A stretch of DNA of 7,353 nucleotides from an uncultured bacterium (lineage in GTDB: Bacteria > Actinomycetota > Coriobacteriia > Coriobacteriales > Atopobiaceae). Below, piece after piece: positions 1-5,475 of the stretch; within the stretch, counting starts at the first letter, position 1; each line of letters starts with the position of its first letter. Under the pieces are notes generated by a model, which was not told where the DNA came from, searched no databases, and was given only the letters and a program-made list of their open reading frames with translations. The position numbers and the translations under genes are program-made. The stretch is taken from NCBI GenBank assembly GCA_905214175.1, contig CAJMLD010000073.1, positions 1 to 7,353 on the forward strand, in the 5' to 3' direction.

Positions 1-1375
1 AGAGGTCGTTCTCCATGGCGAGCACCTCGGGAATGGGCACCGGCTTAAACACCGGCATCCGCATCTTGTACTTAATCCAGAAGAACGAGTAGACGCCCAG
101 CGCAAGAAACGTCACGGCCGCCAGAATCCAGATCGCAACCGCCTCGGCGGGGTCGCTCGATATGTTCACAATCATGAACACGGTGCCAGCAATGCCAATG
201 ACGGGGATCACGGGACCGCCAGGCACCTTGAACGCGCGCGGCGCCTTGGGGAAGCGCCGGCGCAGCACCAGCACGTCGATGTCGGCAAAGATGTACGAGA
301 CAAGCCACAGCACCGTAACCACCAGGATCAAAAACGAAATGGCGTCCGACGAGTCGCCGCTAAAGTACGCAATCAGGCAGATCGAGATGGTCACGAACAG
401 AATCGCCGCCGCCGGCGCACCGTAGCGGTTCTTGCGCGCAAAGAACCGCGGCATCATGTTCACCTTGGTCATACCGTCGCAGATCTGGGAGAGGCCGTTC
501 GCGGTGGAGTTCTGCGCGCCAACGAAGGCAAGCGCAGAAACAACGCTCATCCACACCCTGCCTACATTGCCCAAGAGGTTCTCGCCATAGAGCAGGTGCG
601 GCGAGGCGGACTCGGCAAGCTCGCCCCAGGGCACGTAGTGCCAGAAGCCGAGAACCACCAGGGTATCCATCACGCAGATGAGCGCCAGGCTGATCATCAT
701 CCCCAGAGGGATGTTGCGGTTGGCGTTTCGCACGTCCTTGGAGATGGGAATCGCGTACTCGGCTCCCACAAAGAGCCACGAGGCCACGCCAACGGCGCTC
801 ACCACGGAGGCGATGTCGGTGCTCACGGCGGCTGGCTGCTCCACGACGGAGCCCGTCCCAAGCTGGAATGCCCCAATAAGCCCCAGCGCAATCATGGAGA
901 CGAGAAGCAAGTAGGACACGAAGTCCTGGAGCTTGGCAAAGATGTCGACGCCCTTGAGCGCCGCCACCGCCACGATGACCGCGACGATGGTGGGATAGAC
1001 CGCGGCGGGAATCGCGAGGGGAATGGTCTCGGCCATCACCGAACCAAAGATCGCCGCCTCCACGCCACCGCAGAGGATGTTGCACACAAGGTAGCCGCCC
1101 ACCATCGTGACGAGCGTGGGCAGAGGCCCCAGGCCGGCGAGCGTGTACTGCACGAGGCCGCCCGTGGCGTTGGGCATGAGGGCGTTCAGCTCCGCCATGC
1201 AGGCCGCGCTGCACATGTTGAGCAGTAGCGCGATCACCATGGCGGGGATGAACATGAGGCCCGCCTCGCCAGCGCCCTGCCCCAGGGAGACGAGGCAGCT
1301 CATCGAGACGATGAGCCCCATCGAGACCGAGACCACGTTGTGGAGCCCCAGGGGCTTCTCGGAACGCTCTGCCAT
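1..1375 (-). CDS. APC-family amino acid permease (3' end outside window)
   Basis: Integral membrane transporter of the amino acid-polyamine-organocation superfamily, expected to import an amino acid or amine by proton coupling or exchange. The window holds 458 codons from the ATG at 1375 with no stop, so the C-terminus is missing. The protein is almost continuously hydrophobic, with about eleven to twelve membrane segments. A glycine-rich first helix region (GQGAGEAGL, residues 32-40) and the family motif GAEYAIPISKDVRNANR (about 204-220) after the sixth helix region support the family; a cytoplasmic basic stretch VLRRRFPKAPR lies at 370-380. The start is fixed by the preceding PII stop codon, 10 bases upstream, which overlaps a GGGGGT ribosome site 5 bases from the ATG. 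Translation is therefore probably coupled to PII, implying control of transport by PII. The substrate cannot be told. The family is certain; import direction and regulation are inference. Confidence 0.9.
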   Translation of the reverse strand, partial: MAERSEKPLGLHNVVSVSMGLIVSMSCLVSLGQGAGEAGLMFIPAMVIALLLNMCSAACMAELNALMPNATGGLVQYTLAGLGPLPTLVTMVGGYLVCNILCGGVEAAIFGSVMAETIPLAIPAAVYPTIVAVIVAVAALKGVDIFAKLQDFVSYLLLVSMIALGLIGAFQLGTGSVVEQPAAVSTDIASVVSAVGVASWLFVGAEYAIPISKDVRNANRNIPLGMMISLALICVMDTLVVLGFWHYVPWGELAESASPHLLYGENLLGNVGRVWMSVVSALAFVGAQNSTANGLSQICDGMTKVNMMPRFFARKNRYGAPAAAILFVTISICLIAYFSGDSSDAISFLILVVTVLWLVSYIFADIDVLVLRRRFPKAPRAFKVPGGPVIPVIGIAGTVFMIVNISSDPAEAVAIWILAAVTFLALGVYSFFWIKYKMRMPVFKPVPIPEVLAMENDL

Positions 1376-1385
1376 GCCAGACCCC

Positions 1386-1733
1386 CTAGATTGCCTCGGT
1401 GCCCTCGTCGCCCGTGCGCACGCGCACAACCTGCGAGAGGTCACTCACGAAGATCTTGCCGTCACCGATGTGGCCGGTGTAGAGCTCCTGCTTGATGACC
1501 TCGACCAGCTCGGGCACGCGGGACGTCTCGACCGCAATCGAGACCATGGTCTTGGGGAGCAGCTCCATGTCGTAGTTCTCGTCGACCTCGTACTCCTTGG
1601 TGCCCTTCTCCACGCCGCAGCCCAGAACCTGCGTCACGGTCATGCCACGCACGTGCGCCTTGCTCAGCGCCCGACGGAGCCCGTCGAACTTCTCCATGCC
1701 CATCACGATGTCGATTTTGGAAATCTCGGACAT
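1386..1733 (-). CDS. PII nitrogen-regulatory signal protein (GlnB/GlnK family)
   Basis: Small trimeric signalling protein of 115 residues that normally senses ATP/ADP and 2-oxoglutarate and binds transporters or enzymes through its T-loop. Visible signatures are GMTVTQVLGCG (30-40), a T-loop of standard length ending in ELLPK (57-61), the B-loop TGHIGDGKIFV (86-96) and the C-terminal VRVRTG (103-108) with the nucleotide-contacting arginines. Tyr54 aligns with Tyr51 of E. coli GlnB, the uridylylation/adenylylation site, while Tyr46 is replaced by Glu. The 2-oxoglutarate/Mg ligand Gln39 aligns with Glu42 here, and basic residue 9 with Gly12, so effector sensing may differ. The start at 1733 is chosen over an in-frame upstream start at 1769 because AAGGAGG sits 5 bases before it and the family begins here. 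The next gene is an APC permease rather than amtB. glnB and glnK cannot be distinguished, so no symbol is given. Confidence 0.95.
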   Translation of the reverse strand: MSEISKIDIVMGMEKFDGLRRALSKAHVRGMTVTQVLGCGVEKGTKEYEVDENYDMELLPKTMVSIAVETSRVPELVEVIKQELYTGHIGDGKIFVSDLSQVVRVRTGDEGTEAI

Positions 1734-1738
1734 AGCTG

Positions 1739-1745
1739 CCTCCTT
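1739..1745 (-). promoter_or_regulatory. Ribosome binding site AAGGAGG that sets the PII start
   Basis: On the minus strand AAGGAGG lies 5 bases upstream of the ATG at 1733. It supports the 115-residue PII protein over a 127-residue version beginning at 1769. Confidence 0.8.
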
Positions 1746-1749
1746 GCGT

Positions 1750-1784
1750 CGGGCGTGCGCCCGCCTCATCCGGGGCTTGGCCCC
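1750..1784 (-). promoter_or_regulatory. Two small GC-rich hairpins in the PII leader
   Basis: Within the 104-base gap upstream of PII, two perfect inverted repeats can be seen. CGGGC/GCCCG has a 4-base loop at 1750-1763, and GGGGC/GCCCC has a 3-base loop at 1772-1784. The first ends only 4 bases upstream of the PII ribosome site, so it could affect translation. No recognised riboswitch or operator was identified, and short GC stems are common in DNA of this composition. Function is speculative. Confidence 0.3.
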
Positions 1785-1812
1785 TCAATCCACGTTGTAG
1801 GTCGTATGCGCG

Positions 1813-1832
1813 CGGCCGCCCACGGACGGCCG
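1813..1832 (-). terminator. Possible hairpin terminator after the AraC-family gene
   Basis: On the transcribed strand CGGCCGTC and GGCGGCCG form an 8-base-pair stem (one G-U pair) closing a CGTG loop, starting five bases after the stop codon of the regulator. The position suits a terminator, but no run of U follows. Intrinsic termination would therefore be weak, and the structure may serve another role or simply protect the 3' end. Confidence 0.3.
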
Positions 1833-1837
1833 GTTGG

Positions 1838-2692
1838 CTAAGAAGCGAGAGATGCCTGACGAGAACCCCTAAGCAGCCGGCGAAGCCTCCCCGGCGTCGT
1901 GCCCGCGAGCTCATCGAACTCGTGCACCAGGTGCGACTGGTCGCTGTAGCCGCAGGCAAGCGCCAACGCCTGGGCGCGCGCCGCGTCGTCACCCCGCGTG
2001 ACCAGGTCCATCGCGCGCTGGAAGCGCACGAAGCGCGAGAACTGCTTGGGCGAGATCCCGTGCACCTCCATGAAGGCGCGTCGCAGGTAGCGGGTGGAGA
2101 CGCCGGCCTGCTCCGCCAGCGAGGCAACCGAGGCGGTGCCTCCGGAGGCAAGGATCTGCGCCCGCACGTGGCGCTCGAGCGCCCGCACCGAGCGCGAGCC
2201 GGTCCGCGCCGAGAAGGCCGACGCCTCGCCGCCCGCAAGCAGCGCCCTTGTCAGCACGTCCATGCGAGCCGCCGCGTCTGGAGACGCCCACAGGCCCTCG
2301 AGGAGGCGACCATCCAAGGCGGCCTCGTCGAGCTTGATGTCGGCGTTGACAAGGTCCTCCGGCGTCACGCCGCCGGGAAGCATCGCCTCGCCGGGACGGA
2401 AGCGGCACCCCACCCACTCGCGCGCGCCGGAGAAGTCCCACCCCTTGGCCGAGAGGACCGTGCCGCCCATGGTCACGAGCACGCCCTCGGGCCCAAAGCC
2501 AAAGGCGAGGTCAACGCAGCCGTCGGGAACGGCCGAGGGCCGGGCGCCCGTACCGGTGGAGCGAAAGGCGTAGACAAGCTCGACCACAGGCGACGAGAGG
2601 CGACGCTCCATGTAGTTCTCGACCGTGAGCGGCAGGTACGGCTGCAGGGCGCCAACCAGCACCTCCGAGCTTCTCGTCAGTTCCACACCCAT
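1838..2692 (-). CDS. AraC-family transcriptional regulator
   Basis: DNA-binding regulator of 284 residues. The C-terminal half holds the two helix-turn-helix motifs of the AraC/XylS family: the first at about 188-209 (SVASLAEQAGVSTRYLRRAF), the second at about 238-259 (ARAQALALACGYSDQSHLVH), followed by the usual family-end pattern with GTTPGRLRRLL. The N-terminal half is not a sugar-binding cupin of the AraC type. It carries PDGCVDLAFGF (56-66), the hallmark of the N-terminal domain often labelled DUF6597, whose ligand is not generally known. The start at 2692 is preferred because GGGGGTGACC directly precedes the ATG and the family usually begins near here; the frame stays open upstream to a GTG at 2833, but that extension has no family character. 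It lies between the catabolic genes and the PII-permease pair, so either could be its target. The ligand is unknown. Confidence 0.9.
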   Translation of the reverse strand: MGVELTRSSEVLVGALQPYLPLTVENYMERRLSSPVVELVYAFRSTGTGARPSAVPDGCVDLAFGFGPEGVLVTMGGTVLSAKGWDFSGAREWVGCRFRPGEAMLPGGVTPEDLVNADIKLDEAALDGRLLEGLWASPDAAARMDVLTRALLAGGEASAFSARTGSRSVRALERHVRAQILASGGTASVASLAEQAGVSTRYLRRAFMEVHGISPKQFSRFVRFQRAMDLVTRGDDAARAQALALACGYSDQSHLVHEFDELAGTTPGRLRRLLRGSRQASLAS

Positions 2693-2696
2693 GGTC

Positions 2697-2702
2697 ACCC
2701 CC
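2697..2702 (-). promoter_or_regulatory. GGGGGT ribosome binding site deciding the AraC-family start
   Basis: GGGGGT lies 4 bases before the ATG at 2692 and pairs with the 16S tail in the same register as GGAGGT, with one G-U wobble. The same hexamer precedes the permease and the BFD-like gene. Confidence 0.5.
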
Positions 2703-2774
2703 GAGTTCCGAACAAGAGGCCGAGCCTTCCCGGTTGCCTGGCGTCTTGACGAGACAAACGGTACCAGCCGAGCT

Positions 2775-2815
2775 TTGCAGGCAATGGCAATGCCTGTTAC
2801 AAGGCTGTTGCAGGC
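2775..2815. repeat. CAGGC/GCCTG half-site cluster, possible operator
   Basis: The 155-base gap upstream of the regulator contains the octamer TTGCAGGC twice as a direct repeat (2775-2782 and 2808-2815), exactly 33 bases apart, about three helical turns. An inverted copy, TGCCTG, at 2791-2796 makes a perfect 6-base inverted repeat with CAGGCA at 2778-2783. AraC-family proteins commonly bind paired direct repeats, so an autoregulatory operator is a reasonable guess. A weak promoter-like pair on the minus strand, TTGTAA and TGCAAA 17 bases apart, overlaps the same segment. The repeats are seen directly; the role is inferred. Confidence 0.35.
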
Positions 2816-2847
2816 GCGCTTCTCGCCGTGCACGGCCCCGACGCCGC

Positions 2848-3975
2848 CTACGCCATCTCCGGGGTGTCCCAGAGGTTAAGCTTCACGCCGATGCCCTTCT
2901 CGACGGCGTTCCTGTAGACCGTGCCGCCCCAAGCAATGTCCTCGACGGGCATGCCACCCACCGAGTAGATGATGGTCTGGTCGTCGGAGGTGCGGCCGGG
3001 CACCTTGCCGGTGATGATGTCGGCGATGTTCACGATGTCGCCGCGCTCGATCTTGCCCTCGTGCACCAGGTCGGTGAAGGCGCAGCCGATGATGCCCATC
3101 TTGGGGTAGGTGGGATACGGGTACTCCTCCTCCCAGGCGTCGTAGAGGCCCATGTTGTCCACCACGAGCTTGCTCTGGAGCATGAACTCCTCGTCAAAGA
3201 GGGCGGCGGAGGGCATGGAGACGAGCGCGCCGGGCTTGATCCAGGAGCCGTCGACCTTGGGGAAGGTCGAGATGTCGTCGGCCACGGTGGTGGTGAACGA
3301 GACGATGTCGGCGTCGCGGCAGACCTCCTCGATCGTGTCGCACACCTCCACGGTCTTGACCTGCGGGAGTTCCGCCTTCACGAAGGCCACGAAGGAGTCA
3401 AGCGAGCGCTTGCCGCGGCCCTTGATCTTGATGGTGTCGAGCGTAGGGCAGGCCGCCACAAAGGCCGCAGCCGAGGTCTTGCCCATGACACCGGGTCCAA
3501 CGATGGCCGCAACCTTGGCGTCCTTGCGGGCGAGGTAGCGCGCGCCCACGCCGGGGATGCCGCCCGTGCGGTAGGCCGAGACGAGGTTCGCGGACATGAG
3601 GGCGAGAGGGGCGCCCGTGTCCTTGTCGTTGAGCATCATCATGAGAATGGAGCGGGGCAGCCCCTTGGCCTTGTTGTCCATGTTGGAGCCGTACCACTTC
3701 ATGCCGGCCATCTGGTAGCGTCCGCCCAGGTAGGCGGGCATGGCCATGAAGCGTCGGTCCTCGCCGTTTCTGGGCATGCCGGGAAACTTGGGGTCGTCGG
3801 GGAACATGATCATGCAGCCGTGGGAGTTGTGGTTCTCGCCGCCCATCACGTAGTCGCCCTTGGCGAGCGTGACGAGAAGGTCCTCCATGCAGTCGACGCA
3901 GGCAGGCATGTCCTTCACGCCGGCCGCGATCATGTCGGGCTCGCTCAGGTAGAGGAAGTCGATCTTGGTGTCCAT
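2848..3975 (-). CDS. Ornithine cyclodeaminase/mu-crystallin family protein
   Basis: NAD(P)-dependent enzyme-family protein of 375 residues, probably cytoplasmic. The family includes ornithine cyclodeaminase, alanine dehydrogenase, ketimine/pyrroline-2-carboxylate reductase and mu-crystallin. Visible signatures are GMKW (91-94, the family lysine), AYRTGG (134-139, carboxylate-binding arginine), the Rossmann motif GPGVMG (160-165) and GRTSDDQ (327-333). Where ornithine cyclodeaminase has its catalytic Asp there is Ala260 or nearby, but Asp261 falls where mu-crystallin-type members have theirs. Extra segments near 44-90 and 277-295 make it longer than the usual 320-350 residues. I recall similar long homologues being named 'tyramine oxidase subunit B' in automated annotation; I could not check this. 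The ATG at 3975 follows AAAGGAA by 5 bases and lies 36 bases after the DAO gene, so the two are likely co-transcribed. Family is certain; the specific reaction is not. Confidence 0.88.
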   Translation of the reverse strand: MDTKIDFLYLSEPDMIAAGVKDMPACVDCMEDLLVTLAKGDYVMGGENHNSHGCMIMFPDDPKFPGMPRNGEDRRFMAMPAYLGGRYQMAGMKWYGSNMDNKAKGLPRSILMMMLNDKDTGAPLALMSANLVSAYRTGGIPGVGARYLARKDAKVAAIVGPGVMGKTSAAAFVAACPTLDTIKIKGRGKRSLDSFVAFVKAELPQVKTVEVCDTIEEVCRDADIVSFTTTVADDISTFPKVDGSWIKPGALVSMPSAALFDEEFMLQSKLVVDNMGLYDAWEEEYPYPTYPKMGIIGCAFTDLVHEGKIERGDIVNIADIITGKVPGRTSDDQTIIYSVGGMPVEDIAWGGTVYRNAVEKGIGVKLNLWDTPEMA

Positions 3976-4011
3976 TGCGGTTCCTTTCTCGGTGGCGTCG
4001 GCGCGGGCTGC

Positions 4012-5142
4012 CTAGGCGCGGGCGGCAAAGCGGTCGTAGCGGAATGCGGAGATGTCGAGGGTCGTGGGCTCCCCGAGCGCCGACTCGGCGAGCAGCGTGC
4101 CCACGATGGGAGAGATGCCAAAGCCGTGACCGGTGAAGGCGCAGGCGACCACAAGGCCGGGGACCTCGTCCACAGGGCCAAGCACCGGCACGCCGTCGAT
4201 GCAGACGTCCTCGAAGCCGGCCCAAGTGCGCACGATCTTCGCGTTGGCGAGCTTGGGGATGTAGCGCAGGATGCCGCGGCAGATGGCAGGCGCCGTGACG
4301 GAGGTGGTGCGATTGTGGCCGTCGTCCTCGTTCACGGTCTCGAAGCCGGAGTCGCCGCCAAAGACGAAGGAGCCGTGGCTCGTCTGGTGGCCGTAGAAGT
4401 CGGCGTCGGCGGTGCCGAGCATCTGCTTGAACATGGGCGGCTCCATCTCGGTGACCAGCGCCTCGATGAGCACGTTGGACATGGGGACGTCGATGCCCAC
4501 GGTGTTCAGGATCTTGCGGGACGCGTAGCCTGCCGCCACGACCACCGAGCCAGCCTCGAAGGTGCCCTCCGTCGTCACGACCTGGCGAAGCTCGCCCTTG
4601 GCCTTGCGAAGCTCGAGCACGGGGCAGCCGGAGTAGAAGCGCGCTCCCAGGCGCCGGGCGGCCGTGTAGTAGGCGTAGGTGGCCTTGAGGGGGTTGGCAT
4701 GCCCGTCCGTGGGGCACCACGACGCGCCGATGACCTCCTCGGAGAGGTACGGGTTGATGGCGCGGACCTCGTCGCCGTCGATCATGCGCATGTCGAGGCC
4801 AAGCGCCACGGCCTTGTCGCGCAGGCCGCGCAGTATTTCGAGGTGGCGCTCGGTCTTGCCCAGGCGGAGGTTTCCGCCCTGGCAGTACTCCACATCGGCG
4901 CCGAGCTCCTCGGAGAGCGTGGGCCAGAGGTTCTTGACGGCGTACATCGCAAGCGGGAGCTCGCGCGGGTCTCGGCCGGACTGGCGCACGCCGCCGCCGT
5001 TTCTGGTGGAGCCGCCGTTGCCGATGACCTCGTCTGCCTCGAGGACGGTAACGGAGACGCCCTTCTTGGCGAGGTAGTGGGCCGTGGCGCACCCAATGAT
5101 GCCGGCACCCACGACAATGACGTCAGAGGTCCTATCGCTCAT
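4012..5142 (-). CDS. FAD-dependent oxidoreductase, DAO family (opine/sarcosine oxidase beta-like subunit)
   Basis: Flavoprotein of 376 residues that should oxidise the C-N bond of an amino acid, imino acid or opine and pass electrons to its partner subunits. It shows the N-terminal FAD-binding motif VVGAGIIGCATAHYLAKKG (10-28) with Glu35 at the end of the second strand, the RNGGGVR segment (47-53) seen in OoxB/HcnC/SoxB-type proteins, RTWAGFED (305-312) with DGVPVLGP (316-323), and the C-terminal flavin loop GHGFGISPIVG (338-348). Length matches the family. The start at 5142 overlaps the end of the BFD gene by 11 bases and has AAGGAGG 9 bases upstream, suggesting translational coupling. The neighbours supply a [2Fe-2S] protein, an NAD-type flavoprotein and BFD, which argues for a dehydrogenase complex rather than an oxygen-using single-chain oxidase. 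The substrate is unknown; candidates are opines, D-proline-type compounds, sarcosine or amines. Confidence 0.9.
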   Translation of the reverse strand: MSDRTSDVIVVGAGIIGCATAHYLAKKGVSVTVLEADEVIGNGGSTRNGGGVRQSGRDPRELPLAMYAVKNLWPTLSEELGADVEYCQGGNLRLGKTERHLEILRGLRDKAVALGLDMRMIDGDEVRAINPYLSEEVIGASWCPTDGHANPLKATYAYYTAARRLGARFYSGCPVLELRKAKGELRQVVTTEGTFEAGSVVVAAGYASRKILNTVGIDVPMSNVLIEALVTEMEPPMFKQMLGTADADFYGHQTSHGSFVFGGDSGFETVNEDDGHNRTTSVTAPAICRGILRYIPKLANAKIVRTWAGFEDVCIDGVPVLGPVDEVPGLVVACAFTGHGFGISPIVGTLLAESALGEPTTLDISAFRYDRFAARA

Positions 5143-5464
5143 CTCGCTCAGCCTCCTTCGCGAAGACGCTCATCTCGATGGGACGCATGGGCGCGCGGGA
5201 GCTCGCGGGCTCCAGCTCGTCGGGCGAGACGCCCAGCTCGCGGGCAACGATGCCCTTCACCAGGCGCGCGCAGGTCTGGCCCTGGCAGAGGCCCATGCCG
5301 CAGCGCAGGTAGCGGCGAATCTCGGCGATGGTGAAAAGGCCGTCATGTACCGCGCGGCGAATCTCGCCCTGCGTGACCTCCTCGCAGCGGCAGACAATCT
5401 GGTCGTCACCCGGCTTGGGCTCGAAGGGCCCGAGGTCGCGGGTGCGGTCGCAAATCTCCTTCAT
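5132..5464 (-). CDS. BFD-like [2Fe-2S] electron-transfer subunit
   Basis: Small iron-sulfur protein of 110 residues with the BFD (bacterioferritin-associated ferredoxin-like) fold. The cluster ligands are Cys25 and Cys27 (VCRCEEVTQGEI) with Cys60 and Cys65 (CGMGLCQGQTC), i.e. CxC, 32 residues, C, 4 residues, C; Cys5 and Cys55 are additional. In octopine oxidase, HcnB and related proteins this domain is fused to the C-terminal part of the large NAD-type flavoprotein, whereas here it is a separate gene. About 40 residues beyond the fold (70-110) are charged and Pro-rich, with no family match that I recognise. It starts 11 bases after the stop of the large flavoprotein; GGGGGT, whose first G belongs to that TAG stop, serves as ribosome site. 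It probably carries electrons between the flavins of the complex, an inference from context. Confidence 0.9.
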   Translation of the reverse strand: MKEICDRTRDLGPFEPKPGDDQIVCRCEEVTQGEIRRAVHDGLFTIAEIRRYLRCGMGLCQGQTCARLVKGIVARELGVSPDELEPASSRAPMRPIEMSVFAKEAERDER

Positions 5465-5475
5465 CGTGGCACCCC

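Noticed and set aside
596..1228. Plus- and minus-strand open frames of 200-290 codons inside the permease gene
   Set aside because: The permease frame gives an uninterrupted hydrophobic protein with family motifs, and the competing frames are Arg/His/Gly-rich shadows. The real frame has no stop inside the window, so it is easily overlooked.
1734..1769. A 12-codon N-terminal extension of PII
   Set aside because: Arg/Ala-rich and not part of the family fold; AAGGAGG is correctly placed for the ATG at 1733.
2775..2803. Plus-strand promoter-like pair TTGCAG and TACAAG, 17 bases apart
   Set aside because: The -35 match is poor and no plus-strand gene lies downstream.
2693..2833. A 47-codon N-terminal extension of the AraC-family protein from a GTG start
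   Set aside because: It has no family resemblance and contains the repeat cluster, while a ribosome site directly precedes the ATG at 2692.
2825..2836. Perfect 12-base palindrome GCCGTGCACGGC just after the cyclodeaminase-like gene, considered as a terminator
   Set aside because: As RNA it allows only a 4-bp stem with a TGCA loop and no U-run follows, so termination is unsupported. It may be a chance palindrome.
2734..5334. An 866-codon open frame on the plus strand
   Set aside because: It runs in register opposite the cyclodeaminase-like and DAO genes and stays open because those genes avoid the codons TTA, CTA and TCA, as expected in GC-rich DNA. The translation is His/Asp/Gly/Val-rich with no recognisable domain, whereas the minus-strand proteins carry clear family motifs.
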